A DNA stretch of 64,000 nt from assembly GCA_046294265.1 (NCBI GenBank), contig JBKBKC010000002.1, positions 248,001-312,000 on the forward strand, given 5' to 3'. The stretch is from JBKBKC01 sp046294265 (GTDB lineage: Bacteria; Pseudomonadota; Alphaproteobacteria; Rhodobacterales; Rhodobacteraceae). The notes under the pieces were generated by a model, which worked only from the letters and a program-made list of their open reading frames with translations, was not told the origin of the DNA and made no database searches. Shown one piece after another: positions 9,301 through 16,520 of the stretch; the stretch's first letter is position 1; each line of letters begins with the position of its first letter. The position numbers were made by a program, and so were the translations under genes.

Positions 9301-9517
9301 CCAGGCCGCCACCGCCGAAGGGGGCGAGGCGGTGCAGTCGCGCCGCGATCACGGCAAGGGCGACCGTCCCCCCAAGGGCAAGGGAAGCAAGCCCGACCAC
9401 CGCCCTCGCGACGCTGGCAGCCCGAGGCCGCAAGAGGCGCGTCCGCCGCGCGAGGAAAAGCCGATCGACCCGGACAATCCCTTTGCCGTCCTCGCGGCGC
9501 TGAAGGGGCGTCTGTGA
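6398..9517 (+). CDS. SUV3-like DExH RNA helicase with disordered basic tail
   Basis: A 1039-residue superfamily 2 helicase related to mitochondrial SUV3, the RNA-degradation helicase. Walker A is GPTNTGKT (residues 12-19) and motif II is DEIQ (94-97). A C-terminal helicase lobe follows, with YLVATDAIGMGLNLDI and the motif VI region QIAGRAGR (about 251-258). Residues 780-890 are acidic and Val/Ala/Glu-rich, and residues 900-1015 are a low-complexity Arg/Asp/Gly/Pro tail built of GDRPQ-like repeats, probably disordered and RNA-binding. The tail is coded by short tandem DNA repeats. The short gap to the TPR gene suggests read-through. Confidence 0.9.
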   Translation: MLTHSRVTAVLGPTNTGKTHYAIERMLGHRTGVIGLPLRLLAREVYDRIVKARGPGVAALVTGEERIVGERAAYWVCTVEAMPLDLGAEFVAVDEIQLCADPDRGHIFTDRLLRARGMVETMFLGSEAMRGAIAALVPHVQFTRRERFSELLYTGSKKISRMPARSAIVGFSVENVYAMAEVIRRMKGGAAVVMGALSPRTRNAQVDLYQNGEVDYLVATDAIGMGLNLDIRHVAFSATDKFDGRRMRPLFPHEMGQIAGRAGRHLTPGTFGVTGEAGPLDEDLVEALQNHRFGPVRRLFWRNPDLEFGTAQRLIDSLEAPTTNEWLIRAREADDQQALKALVEMPEVADRLTGPQAVRRLWDVARVPDFRNSGTQEHAALLARLFGFLSDGQVPSDWLARAIARIDRTDGEIDTLSKRLAYIRTWTYVAQRPGWVAEESHWREETRAVEDRLSDALHAALTRAFVDRRTSVLLRRLKQKESLVAEVNDKGEVTVEGQPAGRLEGFRFRQDATGSPDEARVLRQAAEQALRPEFHLRADRFYNAPDTELDYTEQGGLMWGTQAVGKLVKGAEALRPVVEPFVDDEAGPDVIEKVRRRLQHFIDRKVASLFEPLLALQKDEAVTGLARGVAFRLVEAMGVLPRAEAAEDIKALDQEARAALRKNGIRFGQYTVFQQALLKPAPTRLRLVLWSLWNGLAEFPESPPPGLVTIPNLKEVPRGHYTLSGYHPAGSRAIRIDMLERLADLLRARDSRAGFEAAPEMLSITGMTQDQFADLMGGLGYRAEKRERPKARPEVAAAATAVADPVEGGDTAAIFEATHAVTVVKADAPIEADQVVSDEVAADPVVAEPAVVDTVPAAPAVVETAVVETAVAEPVEMEVFYSYTWAPRPRGGDARRGRPVGREGAGESTASDEGAGSGGNRGRGERPRGDRKPQGDRPQGDRPQGDRPRRDRPHGDRPHGDRSQADRPQAATAEGGEAVQSRRDHGKGDRPPKGKGSKPDHRPRDAGSPRPQEARPPREEKPIDPDNPFAVLAALKGRL
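9196..9310 (+). repeat. In-frame tandem repeats coding the helicase tail
   Basis: About nine imperfect units of 12-15 bases code GDRPQ/GDRPH/RDRP pentads. Some neighbouring copies are identical, such as GGCCCCATGGTGATC, which suggests recent slippage or unequal exchange. Reading frame is kept throughout. A smaller repeat near 8985-9020 codes VVETA twice. Confidence 0.8.
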
Positions 9518-9564
9518 CCGTCATTCGCGCGGCAACGGTCCGCCATTGCCTTTGGTAGCGCGGC

Positions 9565-9921
9565 ATGGCGGGAAAGGGGGCCAGTGATGGTGCCGATCGG
9601 GGGGCCAGACCGGCCGATCCGCCGGACCACCTGCTGCGCCTCGACAAATGGCTGTTCCAGGCGCGATTCTTCCGGGCGCGCGGCCTTGCCGCCGATCTGG
9701 TGGAGGCCGGGAGGTGCCGGGTCAACGGCCATCTGGTGCGGAAATCCGCGCATGGCGTAGCCGTCGGCGACGTGCTCACCTTTGCGCAGGGCGGACGCAT
9801 CCGGGTGGTGCGGGTGCTTGACCTCGGAGCCCGGCGTGGCCCGGCCTCAGAGGCGCGTACGCTCTATCTCGATCTTGATGCGGTGGCGGGCGATGACGGC
9901 GCGCCTGCGGTGCTTGAATGA
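9565..9921 (+). CDS. S4-domain RNA-binding protein (Hsp15-like)
   Basis: A 118-residue protein with an S4 domain (about residues 20-85): RLDKWLFQARFFRARGLAA, then LVEAGRCRVNGHLVRKSAHGVAVGDVLT. The arrangement matches the heat-shock Hsp15/HslR group, which binds free 50S subunits carrying stalled nascent chains and helps recycle them. An Arg-rich C-terminal part follows. It sits 47 bases after the helicase gene and 52 bases before fdxA, all on one strand, so an RNA-metabolism transcript is likely. No strong ribosome-binding site is seen before the ATG. Confidence 0.88.
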   Translation: MAGKGASDGADRGARPADPPDHLLRLDKWLFQARFFRARGLAADLVEAGRCRVNGHLVRKSAHGVAVGDVLTFAQGGRIRVVRVLDLGARRGPASEARTLYLDLDAVAGDDGAPAVLE

Positions 9922-9973
9922 TCCGGCGGGGCGGGCTAGCTAAGCCGGTGTCAAGCCAAGGGGCGCGCTGCCG

Positions 9974-10312
9974 ATGACCTACGTCGTGACCGACAACTGT
10001 ATCGCCTGCAAATACACCGACTGCGTTGAGGTCTGCCCTGTGGACTGTTTCTACGAGGGCGAGAACATGCTGGTGATCCACCCCGACGAATGCATCGACT
10101 GCGGCGTCTGCGAACCGGAATGCCCCGCGGATGCAATCCGACCCGATACCGAGCCCGATATGGACCGTTGGGTAGAGTTCAACCGCAAGTATTCCATCGC
10201 CTGGCCGGTGATCGTGACCAAGAAGGACCCGCTGCCCGATGCCGCCGCGCGTGATGGCGAAACTGGTAAACTGGACCGGTATTTTTCACCCGCCGCAGGC
10301 GAGGGCGGCTGA
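9974..10312 (+). CDS. fdxA: Ferredoxin FdxA (7Fe type)
   Basis: A 112-residue small electron carrier. The N-terminal half has two cysteine clusters: CIACKYTDCVEVCPVDC (residues 9-25) and CIDCGVCEPECP (39-50), the pattern for one [3Fe-4S] and one [4Fe-4S] cluster in Azotobacter FdI-like ferredoxins. The C-terminal extension, with WVEFNRKYS, is typical of FdxA. It is cytoplasmic; the partner is not evident. AAGGGG lies 12 bases before the ATG. FdxA next to CarD is an arrangement I have seen in related bacteria. Confidence 0.95.
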   Translation: MTYVVTDNCIACKYTDCVEVCPVDCFYEGENMLVIHPDECIDCGVCEPECPADAIRPDTEPDMDRWVEFNRKYSIAWPVIVTKKDPLPDAAARDGETGKLDRYFSPAAGEGG

Positions 10313-10612
10313 CAGGTCCGCGAATCGCGTGCGGCAGGGGCAATACGCACACCCTGAATGCCCGGCCAGAAAACCGTATGAATCCAAGCCCTCGCCACGA
10401 CAGCGGCCCGAGTCGCCCCAGTTGGAATCAGGCCTTTTTTGTGCTACACTTTCGTCACAAAGAAGCATGGGAGCCTGCCCTCTGCCCCGGGACTGCCATC
10501 TCGGGGGAGTTTCATCCGTGACAACTATCCCACATCGTCGGGGCAATGATGCCGCGAACGATGGTTTGTCGCCGGTGTAGGGCGGGCCATCCGACCAAGG
10601 AAGCACATAAGA
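10313..10612. other. 300-bp non-coding gap with carD promoter and leader
   Basis: No credible gene is present. The stretch holds the carD promoter at 10422-10450 and then a leader of roughly 155 bases. The leader contains a C/G-rich hairpin candidate near 10487-10508, with arms CCCCGGGA and TCTCGGGG. No clear intrinsic terminator for fdxA is seen. Confidence 0.5.
10422..10450 (+). promoter_or_regulatory. Putative sigma-70 promoter of carD
   Basis: TTGGAA (10422-10427) and TACACT (10445-10450) are separated by 17 bases; each matches the consensus at four of six positions. Transcription would start near 10457, giving a long untranslated leader before carD. Confidence 0.5.
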
Positions 10613-11122
10613 ATGACCAAGACCCGCCGCCCCGAGTTTCGCCCCGATGAATTCGTCGTCTATCCTGCGCATGGCGTGGGACGGATCATATCGATCGAGG
10701 AGCAGGAAATCGCAGGCTTCAAGCTAGAACTGTTCGTTATCACCTTTGAGAAGGACAAGATGACGCTGCGCGTGCCCACCCACAAGGCGACCGAGATCGG
10801 GATGCGCGCGCTGTCGGCACCCGATGTGGTGACCAAGGCACTGGATACGCTGAAGGGCAAGGCCAAGGTCAAGCGTGCGATGTGGTCGCGCCGGGCGCAA
10901 GAATATGAGCAGAAGATCAATTCCGGTGACCTCTTGTCCATCGCCGAAGTGGTGCGCGACCTGCACCGCGCCGACGACCAGCGCGAGCAAAGCTATTCAG
11001 AGCGTCAGCTTTACGAGGCCGCGCTGGAACGGCTGACGCGCGAAGTGGCGGCGGTGTCGGGCGTCGATGAAAAGGGTGCGCAGAAGGCGGTGGACGACGT
11101 TCTGGTCGGACGGGCAGCCTGA
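10613..11122 (+). CDS. carD: CarD-family transcriptional regulator
   Basis: A 169-residue RNA-polymerase-binding regulator. The N-terminal CarD/TRCF Tudor-like domain starts FVVYPAHGVGRI (residues 14-25) and binds the polymerase beta subunit. The C-terminal helical domain binds DNA upstream of the -10 element and stabilises open complexes. In Rhodobacter, CarD activates many promoters, including those lacking the T at -7. GGAAG precedes the ATG by eight bases. The gene has its own putative promoter and a strong terminator. Confidence 0.95.
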   Translation: MTKTRRPEFRPDEFVVYPAHGVGRIISIEEQEIAGFKLELFVITFEKDKMTLRVPTHKATEIGMRALSAPDVVTKALDTLKGKAKVKRAMWSRRAQEYEQKINSGDLLSIAEVVRDLHRADDQREQSYSERQLYEAALERLTREVAAVSGVDEKGAQKAVDDVLVGRAA

Positions 11123-11141
11123 TTTTGTGTCGGTGACGTGG

Positions 11142-11173
11142 AACGGCGGCCCCTTGCAACGGGCCGCCGTTTT
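11142..11173 (+). terminator. Intrinsic terminator after carD
   Basis: An 11-bp stem, AACGGCGGCCC (11142-11152) with GGGCCGCCGTT (11161-11171), closes an 8-base loop and runs into TTTT. It begins 20 bases after the carD stop. Confidence 0.85.
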
Positions 11174-11217
11174 GCGTTGGTCAGCAGGCGTTTTGCCCCA
11201 AGGCTGCGGGAAGCGCT

Positions 11218-11270
11218 GCCCCCAGGCCCTTGCGGGCCTTTCCCCCGGGATATCTGGTCCATCAGGAAAC
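11218..11270 (+). repeat. Intergenic repeat family, copy d
   Basis: A degenerate member of the family described at 20930: a GC-rich inverted segment (GCCCCCAGGCCCTTGCGGGC) followed by CCCCCGGGATATCTGG and a purine-rich tail. It lies between the convergent carD and cobS genes. Confidence 0.5.
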
Positions 11271-11272
11271 CG

Positions 11273-12019
11273 TCAGATCAGAAGGGTGGCTGCGAGTGTC
11301 AGAACTGCGGCCTCGGCCAGTTGCTGTGTGGCCCCCAAGATGTCTCCGGTCTGTCCGCCGATGCGCGCACGTGCCGTCAGCGCCACCCAGGCCGCTGCCA
11401 GTGCCGCCCCGACCGCGAGGGCAAGCCCCGTGGGACCGGTCAGCACAAGGCTGAGGGCCAGGGCGAGACCTGCGGCAAGCGCGGCGGTGCGCCTGTTCGG
11501 GCGGCCCGTCGCGTGGGACAGGCCCGTGCCGCGCGCATTCGGAAGCGCCGCCATGACGGCGGCCATCGGCGCGCGCGACAGCGCCCCGGCAGCGATCAGG
11601 GCGGGCAACAGCGCCCCCGTTTCGACGAGGGTCGAAAGCGCGGACCAGCGCACCAGTGTCACGAGCATCAGCGCCAGCACGCCGTAGCTGCCGACGCGGC
11701 TGTCCTTCATGATCTCCAGCCGTCGCGCGCGGTCGCGTCCGCCATAGAGGCCGTCGGCGGTGTCCGACAGCCCATCCTCGTGCAATGCACCTGTCAGCAT
11801 CGCCTGCGTCCCGAGCAGAAGGGCGGCGGTGACGCCTGCAGGCAGGCCCGCGCCCTGCGTGGCCCAGCCGACCGCGCCGAGGACGGCCCCGATCAGGGCC
11901 CCCACGACCGGCCAGGCCCAGGCCGTGGCCGCGCCGCGCGGTGCATGGTCTGGTACTGGCAGGCGGGTGAGCAAAGCCGCAGCCTCGGCCAGGTCGGAGG
12001 AGGCGCGGTGTAGCATCAT
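11273..12019 (-). CDS. cobS: Adenosylcobinamide-GDP ribazoletransferase
   Basis: A 248-residue integral membrane enzyme (cobalamin synthase) joining alpha-ribazole to adenosylcobinamide-GDP, the last nucleotide-loop step of vitamin B12 assembly. The signature HEDGLSDTADGLYGGRDR (about residues 81-98) carries the acidic metal-binding residues. At least five hydrophobic segments follow, ending in LAEAAVLTLAATLLI. It is divergent from cobT, which makes alpha-ribazole phosphate, with 77 bases between the starts. That gap is too short for a full cobalamin riboswitch. Confidence 0.93.
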   Translation of the reverse strand: MMLHRASSDLAEAAALLTRLPVPDHAPRGAATAWAWPVVGALIGAVLGAVGWATQGAGLPAGVTAALLLGTQAMLTGALHEDGLSDTADGLYGGRDRARRLEIMKDSRVGSYGVLALMLVTLVRWSALSTLVETGALLPALIAAGALSRAPMAAVMAALPNARGTGLSHATGRPNRRTAALAAGLALALSLVLTGPTGLALAVGAALAAAWVALTARARIGGQTGDILGATQQLAEAAVLTLAATLLI

Positions 12020-12096
12020 GGGATCGCTTTTGCTCTGGTCATCGCTTTGCGTGCTGGGTAGCGAAGTGAAAAGAGTTCAGCAACGGAGAACGGCTG

Positions 12097-13116
12097 ATGA
12101 CCGCCATAACTTCGCTTCAGGCTTTTCGGGCGCATCTTGCCGGGGCCGCGACGGCTGACGAGGCCGTACGGACAGCCGCGGGTGATCGCCAGGCGCAGTT
12201 GACCAAGCCGCCCGGGTCGCTGGGGCGGCTCGAGGAACTTGCGGTCTGGTATGCCGGCTGGCGGGGCGATCCGCAGCCACGGATCGTGGCGCCGCAGGTG
12301 GTGATCTTTGCCGCAAATCATGGGGTTGCCGCGCGGGGGGTCAGCGCCTTTCCGGCCGAGGTGACCGTGCAGATGGTGGCGAATTTTCGCGCCGGGGGGG
12401 CGGCGATCAACCAGTTGTGCCGGGCAGGAGGGGCGGCGCTGTCGGTCGTGGCGCTGGACCTGGACCGTCCCACGGCGGATTTCACGCAAAGCCCGGCGAT
12501 GACCGGGCAGGATGTGGTCGAGGCGCTGCAGGCGGGGTGGGACGCGCTGGAACCCGCGACAGACCTGCTGGTGGTGGGAGAGATGGGGATCGGCAACACC
12601 ACCTCGGCAGCGGCGCTGGCGCTGGCGCTTTATGGCGGGACGGCCGAGGACTGGGTCGGGCGCGGAACAGGCGTGGATGATGCCGGCCTCAAGCGCAAAT
12701 GCGCGGTGGTCGCGGCGGGCGTGGCGCGCCATGGCGGGGTGGAGACGGGCATCCCGCCGCTGGAGATCCTGCGACGGCTGGGGGGGCGCGAGATTGCGGC
12801 CATGGCCGGGGCCATCGGCCATGCCCGGGTGGCGCGGGTGCCGGTGATCCTGGACGGGTTTATCGCCTGCGCGGCGGCAGCGGTGCTGCATGAGGCGGTG
12901 CCGGGCGCACTGGACCATGCGGTGGCGGGGCATGTCTCGGCCGAGGCTGCGCACCGGGCGCTCTTGGCGATGCTGGGGATGGAGCCCCTGCTGGACCTCG
13001 GCCTGCGGTTGGGCGAGGGGTCGGGGGCGGCGCTGGCCATTCCGATCCTGCGGGCGGCGGTGGAGTGCCATTCAGGCATGGCGACCTTTGCCGAGGCGGG
13101 CGTGACGGGCGGCTGA
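12097..13116 (+). CDS. cobT: Nicotinate-nucleotide:dimethylbenzimidazole phosphoribosyltransferase
   Basis: A 339-residue cytoplasmic enzyme transferring phosphoribose from nicotinate mononucleotide to dimethylbenzimidazole, giving alpha-ribazole phosphate for the lower loop of cobalamin. Family marks include KPPGSLGRLEELA (near residue 36), ANHGVAARGVSAFP (near 72), GEMGIGNTTSAAAL (about 164-177) and the C-terminal EGSGAALAIPIL. Length is normal for CobT/CobU. GGAGAA lies before the ATG. It is divergent from cobS, so both late steps share one intergenic control region. Confidence 0.95.
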   Translation: MTAITSLQAFRAHLAGAATADEAVRTAAGDRQAQLTKPPGSLGRLEELAVWYAGWRGDPQPRIVAPQVVIFAANHGVAARGVSAFPAEVTVQMVANFRAGGAAINQLCRAGGAALSVVALDLDRPTADFTQSPAMTGQDVVEALQAGWDALEPATDLLVVGEMGIGNTTSAAALALALYGGTAEDWVGRGTGVDDAGLKRKCAVVAAGVARHGGVETGIPPLEILRRLGGREIAAMAGAIGHARVARVPVILDGFIACAAAAVLHEAVPGALDHAVAGHVSAEAAHRALLAMLGMEPLLDLGLRLGEGSGAALAIPILRAAVECHSGMATFAEAGVTGG

Positions 13117-13174
13117 CGGTTGCCGTGAAGGCGTCTCGCGGCTAAGCCGGTTACGCGGTAACGCGGGGCCTGAG

Positions 13175-14818
13175 ATGCATTTGGACGGCGTGTTTCACGA
13201 GATTGCGGGGTTGATCCTGCTGGCGGCGGCGGTCGGGTTTGCGGGCCTGATGCTGCGCCAGCCGCTGGTGGTCGCCTTCATCGCCGTAGGAATCCTGGCC
13301 GGGCCGGGGGCCTTTGGCCTCGTGTCCTCGCCCGAATTCATCGAAACGCTGAGCCAGATTTCCATCGCCGTCCTGCTGTTCCTGGTGGGGCTGAAACTGG
13401 ACATCGGGCTGGTGCGCAGCCTCGGGCGGGTGGCGGTGGCGACGGGTCTGGGGCAAGTGGGCTTTACCGCCGCCTTCGGGTTCCTGATATGCGTGGCCAT
13501 GGGGATAGATGCGCTGACTGCAGGCTACATCGCGGTGGCGCTTACGTTTTCGTCCACCATCATCATCGTCAAGCTGTTGTCGGACAAGCAGGAAATTGCG
13601 GCCCTGCATGGCCGGATCGCGCTGGGGTTCCTGATCGTGCAGGACCTGTTCGTGGTCTTTGCGATGATGGCCCTGTCGGCCTTCGGCCTGGGCGAGGCGG
13701 GGGGCAGCCTTGGCCTGACGGTGGCGGGCGGGCTGGGGATGATCGGCTTTGCCGCCGCTTTCATCCGCTGGGGGGCGGATCCGCTGTTGCGGCGGATCGC
13801 CCGGTCGCCCGAGCTTTTGGTGATCTTTGCCGTGGGGTGGGCGGGCGGCTTTGCCGCCGCATCGGACATGATCGGCTTTGGCAAGGAACTTGGCGGATTG
13901 ATCGCGGGGGTCTCGCTCGCCTCGACGCAGTATCGCGATGCCATCGGGTCGCGGCTGGCCAGCCTGCGCGATTTCCTGCTTTTGTTCTTTTTCATCAACC
14001 TGGGCGCGGGGCTGGATCTGACGACAATCGGCACGCAGCTTCGGCCTGCGGCGGTGCTGTCCCTCTTTGTGCTGGTGGGCAATCCGCTGATCGTGCTCAT
14101 CATCCTTGGCTACATGGGATACCGCAAGCGTACCGGGTTCCTGGCCGGGCTGACGGTGGCGCAGATTTCCGAATTCTCGCTGATCTTCATGGCGATGGGG
14201 ATGGTCCTTGGGCATGTCGACGAGGCGGCGATGGGGCTGGTCACCATCGTGGGCCTCGTGACCATCGCGCTGTCGGTCTACATGATCACCTTCTCCCATC
14301 GGCTTTATGCGCTGTGCGAGCCGTTCCTTGGCTGGGCCGAGCGGCGCAAGCCTTTTCGCGAGGTTCTGGAAGAGGGGCAGGCGGTCAAGGAGCCGCATGA
14401 CTTCATCGTTTTTGGTCTTGGTCGCTATGGCTGCCGCATCGCCAGGGCGCTGAATGCGCGGGGGGCCAGGGTGCTGGGGGTGGATTTCGACCCCGAAGCG
14501 CTGGCGCGCTGGCGCGAGACGGGGCTGGACGCGGCCTTTGGCGACGCCACCGACCCCGAGTTCCTGGCCCATCTGCCGCTGGCCGGGGTGCGCGCCGTTG
14601 TCTCGGCCGTTCCGCGCGAGCGGGGCCCGCTGACCGAGGCCGATCCGCAGGTGGCGATGGTGCAGGGGTTGCGCGCGGCGGGGTTCGCGGGTGCCGTCGC
14701 GCTGTCAGTGGGCGACGGCTCGCGCGTGCAGGGATTGACCGGGCTTGGGGCGGACCTGATCCTGACACCCTTCGAGGATGCGGCCGATCACGCTGTCGAA
14801 CGCCTGCTGCGGCTGTGA
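13175..14818 (+). CDS. CPA2-type monovalent cation:proton antiporter with TrkA-N domain
   Basis: A 547-residue transporter. Residues 1-390 form about 12 membrane segments of the Na+/H+ exchanger fold of the KefB/CPA2 group. Residues 405-545 are a cytoplasmic RCK (TrkA-N) domain opening FIVFGLGRYG, a Rossmann site for NAD(H) or similar, with the acidic VLGVDFDPEAL strand end. Such proteins exchange K+ or Na+ for H+ and are gated through the RCK domain. It follows cobT by 58 bases, so it may be co-transcribed. Ion choice cannot be told from sequence. Confidence 0.88.
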   Translation: MHLDGVFHEIAGLILLAAAVGFAGLMLRQPLVVAFIAVGILAGPGAFGLVSSPEFIETLSQISIAVLLFLVGLKLDIGLVRSLGRVAVATGLGQVGFTAAFGFLICVAMGIDALTAGYIAVALTFSSTIIIVKLLSDKQEIAALHGRIALGFLIVQDLFVVFAMMALSAFGLGEAGGSLGLTVAGGLGMIGFAAAFIRWGADPLLRRIARSPELLVIFAVGWAGGFAAASDMIGFGKELGGLIAGVSLASTQYRDAIGSRLASLRDFLLLFFFINLGAGLDLTTIGTQLRPAAVLSLFVLVGNPLIVLIILGYMGYRKRTGFLAGLTVAQISEFSLIFMAMGMVLGHVDEAAMGLVTIVGLVTIALSVYMITFSHRLYALCEPFLGWAERRKPFREVLEEGQAVKEPHDFIVFGLGRYGCRIARALNARGARVLGVDFDPEALARWRETGLDAAFGDATDPEFLAHLPLAGVRAVVSAVPRERGPLTEADPQVAMVQGLRAAGFAGAVALSVGDGSRVQGLTGLGADLILTPFEDAADHAVERLLRL

Positions 14819-14821
14819 CGG

Positions 14822-15274
14822 CTAAAGCGGCAGGGGCGCGTCAGGCTTCACCCGCTCCATCACGATCTGGCTTTGCACGCGGCTGACCGCCGGATGCGGC
14901 AAAAGCACCTGCTGAACCAGCCGGTTGAGTGCCGCAAGATCGGCGCAAAATACCCGCAACAGGTAATCGGCCTCGCCGGTCAGCGTCCAGGCCCCAGTGA
15001 TTTCGGGCTGCGCGCGGGTCATCCGCACGAAGTCGCGCGCGTTCTGTTCGCTGTGAGTGGCCATCACCACGCGGATGAACGCCTCTACCCCGAGGCCGAT
15101 CCGCGCCGCATCAAGTTCGGCACGGTAGCGGGTGATCACGCCCTCGGCCTCCAACCGCGCGCGGCGACGGGCGGCCTGGCTGGGCGAGAGGTTGAGCCGC
15201 TCGCCCAGCTCCTGCGCTGTCAGCATGGCGTTCATCTGGATGGCGGCGAGCAGGCGGGCGTCGGTGGTGTCCAT
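14822..15274 (-). CDS. Lrp/AsnC-family regulator, probable regulator of hppD
   Basis: A 150-residue leucine-responsive-type regulator. Residues 5-60 form the winged helix-turn-helix (LLAAIQMNAMLTAQELGERL, LSPSQAARRRARLE); residues 65-145 form the AsnC ligand-binding/oligomerisation fold with GEADYLLRVF. It is divergent from hppD across a 136-bp gap carrying four related half-sites. I infer that it controls hppD and itself, with tyrosine or a related aromatic acid as possible effector. Its stop lies only three bases from the convergent antiporter stop. Confidence 0.9.
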   Translation of the reverse strand: MDTTDARLLAAIQMNAMLTAQELGERLNLSPSQAARRRARLEAEGVITRYRAELDAARIGLGVEAFIRVVMATHSEQNARDFVRMTRAQPEITGAWTLTGEADYLLRVFCADLAALNRLVQQVLLPHPAVSRVQSQIVMERVKPDAPLPL

Positions 15275-15286
15275 TATGCGGATGTC

Positions 15287-15380
15287 TCGCGCAATTTCTC
15301 ATCTACGCGTCATTATTGCGCAGATAGACAGCTCATCAAAGCCAACAATGCGCAATAACAGCACCGAAGATGCGCTATTC
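15287..15380. promoter_or_regulatory. Putative Lrp-type operator between regulator and hppD
   Basis: TTATTGCGCA (15313-15322) and TGCGCAATAA (15349-15358) are a perfect 10-bp inverted repeat with centres 36 bp apart. Related half-sites occur at 15287-15296 (CGCGCAATTT) and 15371-15380 (TGCGCTATTC). The array fills the divergent gap and is much more AT-rich than its surroundings, as expected for an Lrp octamer wrapping DNA. Confidence 0.65.
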
Positions 15381-15410
15381 TATCAGAAGAGTATTTATAG
15401 GAGCGCACTC

Positions 15411-16505
15411 ATGGGACCCTTCCCCCACCTGGCCCCCGAGGCCGTGATTTCAGCCACGAACCCCGCGGGCACCGACGGGTTCGAATTCGTGGAATTCGCC
15501 CATCCCGAGCCGCAAAAGCTGCGCGACCTCTTTTCGATGATGGGCTACACGCTGACCGCCCGGCACCGCAGCCGCGCCATCGAGCTGTGGCAGCAGGGCG
15601 ACATCACCTATGTGCTGAACAACGAACCCGGCAGCCATGCCCGGCGGTTTGTCGAGGAACACGGCCCCTGCGCGCCCTCGATGGGTTGGCGCGTGGTCGA
15701 TGCGGCCCACGCCTTTGCCCATGCGGTGACCAAAGGGGCCACACCCTATGACGGGGCCGACAAGACGCTGGATGTGCCCGCGATCGTCGGCATCGGCGGA
15801 TCGCTTATCTATTTCATCGACCAGTATCGCGACGGCGCCCATCCCTACGGCGATTTTGAGTTCGTGGCCCCGGCCAAGCCTGCGGGCGTCGGCTTCTTCT
15901 ACCTCGACCACCTGACGCACAACGTCCAAAAGGGAAACATGGACACCTGGTTCCGGTTCTACGAGGGGATCTTCGGGTTCCACCAGATCCGGTTCTTCGA
16001 CATCGAGGGAAAGTTTACGGGCCTCTTCAGCCGTGCCATGACTTCGCCCTGCGGCCGCATCCGTATCCCGATCAATGAGGATCGCGGCGAGACGGGGCAG
16101 ATCGTGGAATACCTGAAACGCTACAAGGGCGAGGGCATACAGCATATTGCCGTGGGGTCGGATGACATCTATGCCGCCACCGACGAGATCGCGGCGCGCG
16201 GGCTGCGGTTCATGCCCAAGCCCCCCATGGCGTATTACGAGTTGTCGAAAACCCGGGTGACGGGGCATGACGAACCCATCGACCGGATGGCGAGGCATGG
16301 CATCCTGATCGACGGCGAGGGCGTGGTGGATGGCGGCGAGACGCGCATCCTTTTGCAGATCTTCTCGAAAACCGTGATCGGACCGATCTTTTTCGAATTC
16401 ATCCAGCGCAAGGGCGACGACGGGTTCGGCGAAGGCAACTTCAAGGCGCTGTTCGAGTCCATCGAGGCGGACCAGATCGCGCGCGGGGTGCTGACGGCGG
16501 GCTGA
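15411..16505 (+). CDS. hppD: 4-hydroxyphenylpyruvate dioxygenase
   Basis: A 364-residue Fe(II) enzyme turning 4-hydroxyphenylpyruvate into homogentisate in tyrosine breakdown. It has two vicinal-oxygen-chelate modules. The iron ligands are visible as His167 (YLDHLTH), His245 (GIQHIAV) and Glu329 (FFEFIQRKG). The frame stays open far upstream, but the true start is ATG at 15411, preceded by TAGGAG at 15398-15403. The rest of the homogentisate pathway is not in this window. Control by the divergent Lrp-type regulator is likely. Confidence 0.96.
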   Translation: MGPFPHLAPEAVISATNPAGTDGFEFVEFAHPEPQKLRDLFSMMGYTLTARHRSRAIELWQQGDITYVLNNEPGSHARRFVEEHGPCAPSMGWRVVDAAHAFAHAVTKGATPYDGADKTLDVPAIVGIGGSLIYFIDQYRDGAHPYGDFEFVAPAKPAGVGFFYLDHLTHNVQKGNMDTWFRFYEGIFGFHQIRFFDIEGKFTGLFSRAMTSPCGRIRIPINEDRGETGQIVEYLKRYKGEGIQHIAVGSDDIYAATDEIAARGLRFMPKPPMAYYELSKTRVTGHDEPIDRMARHGILIDGEGVVDGGETRILLQIFSKTVIGPIFFEFIQRKGDDGFGEGNFKALFESIEADQIARGVLTAG

Positions 16506-16520
16506 GCGGCCCCGGACCTG

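Noticed and set aside
12020..12096. Cobalamin riboswitch between cobS and cobT
   Set aside because: The gap is 77 bases and lacks a B12-box-like sequence.
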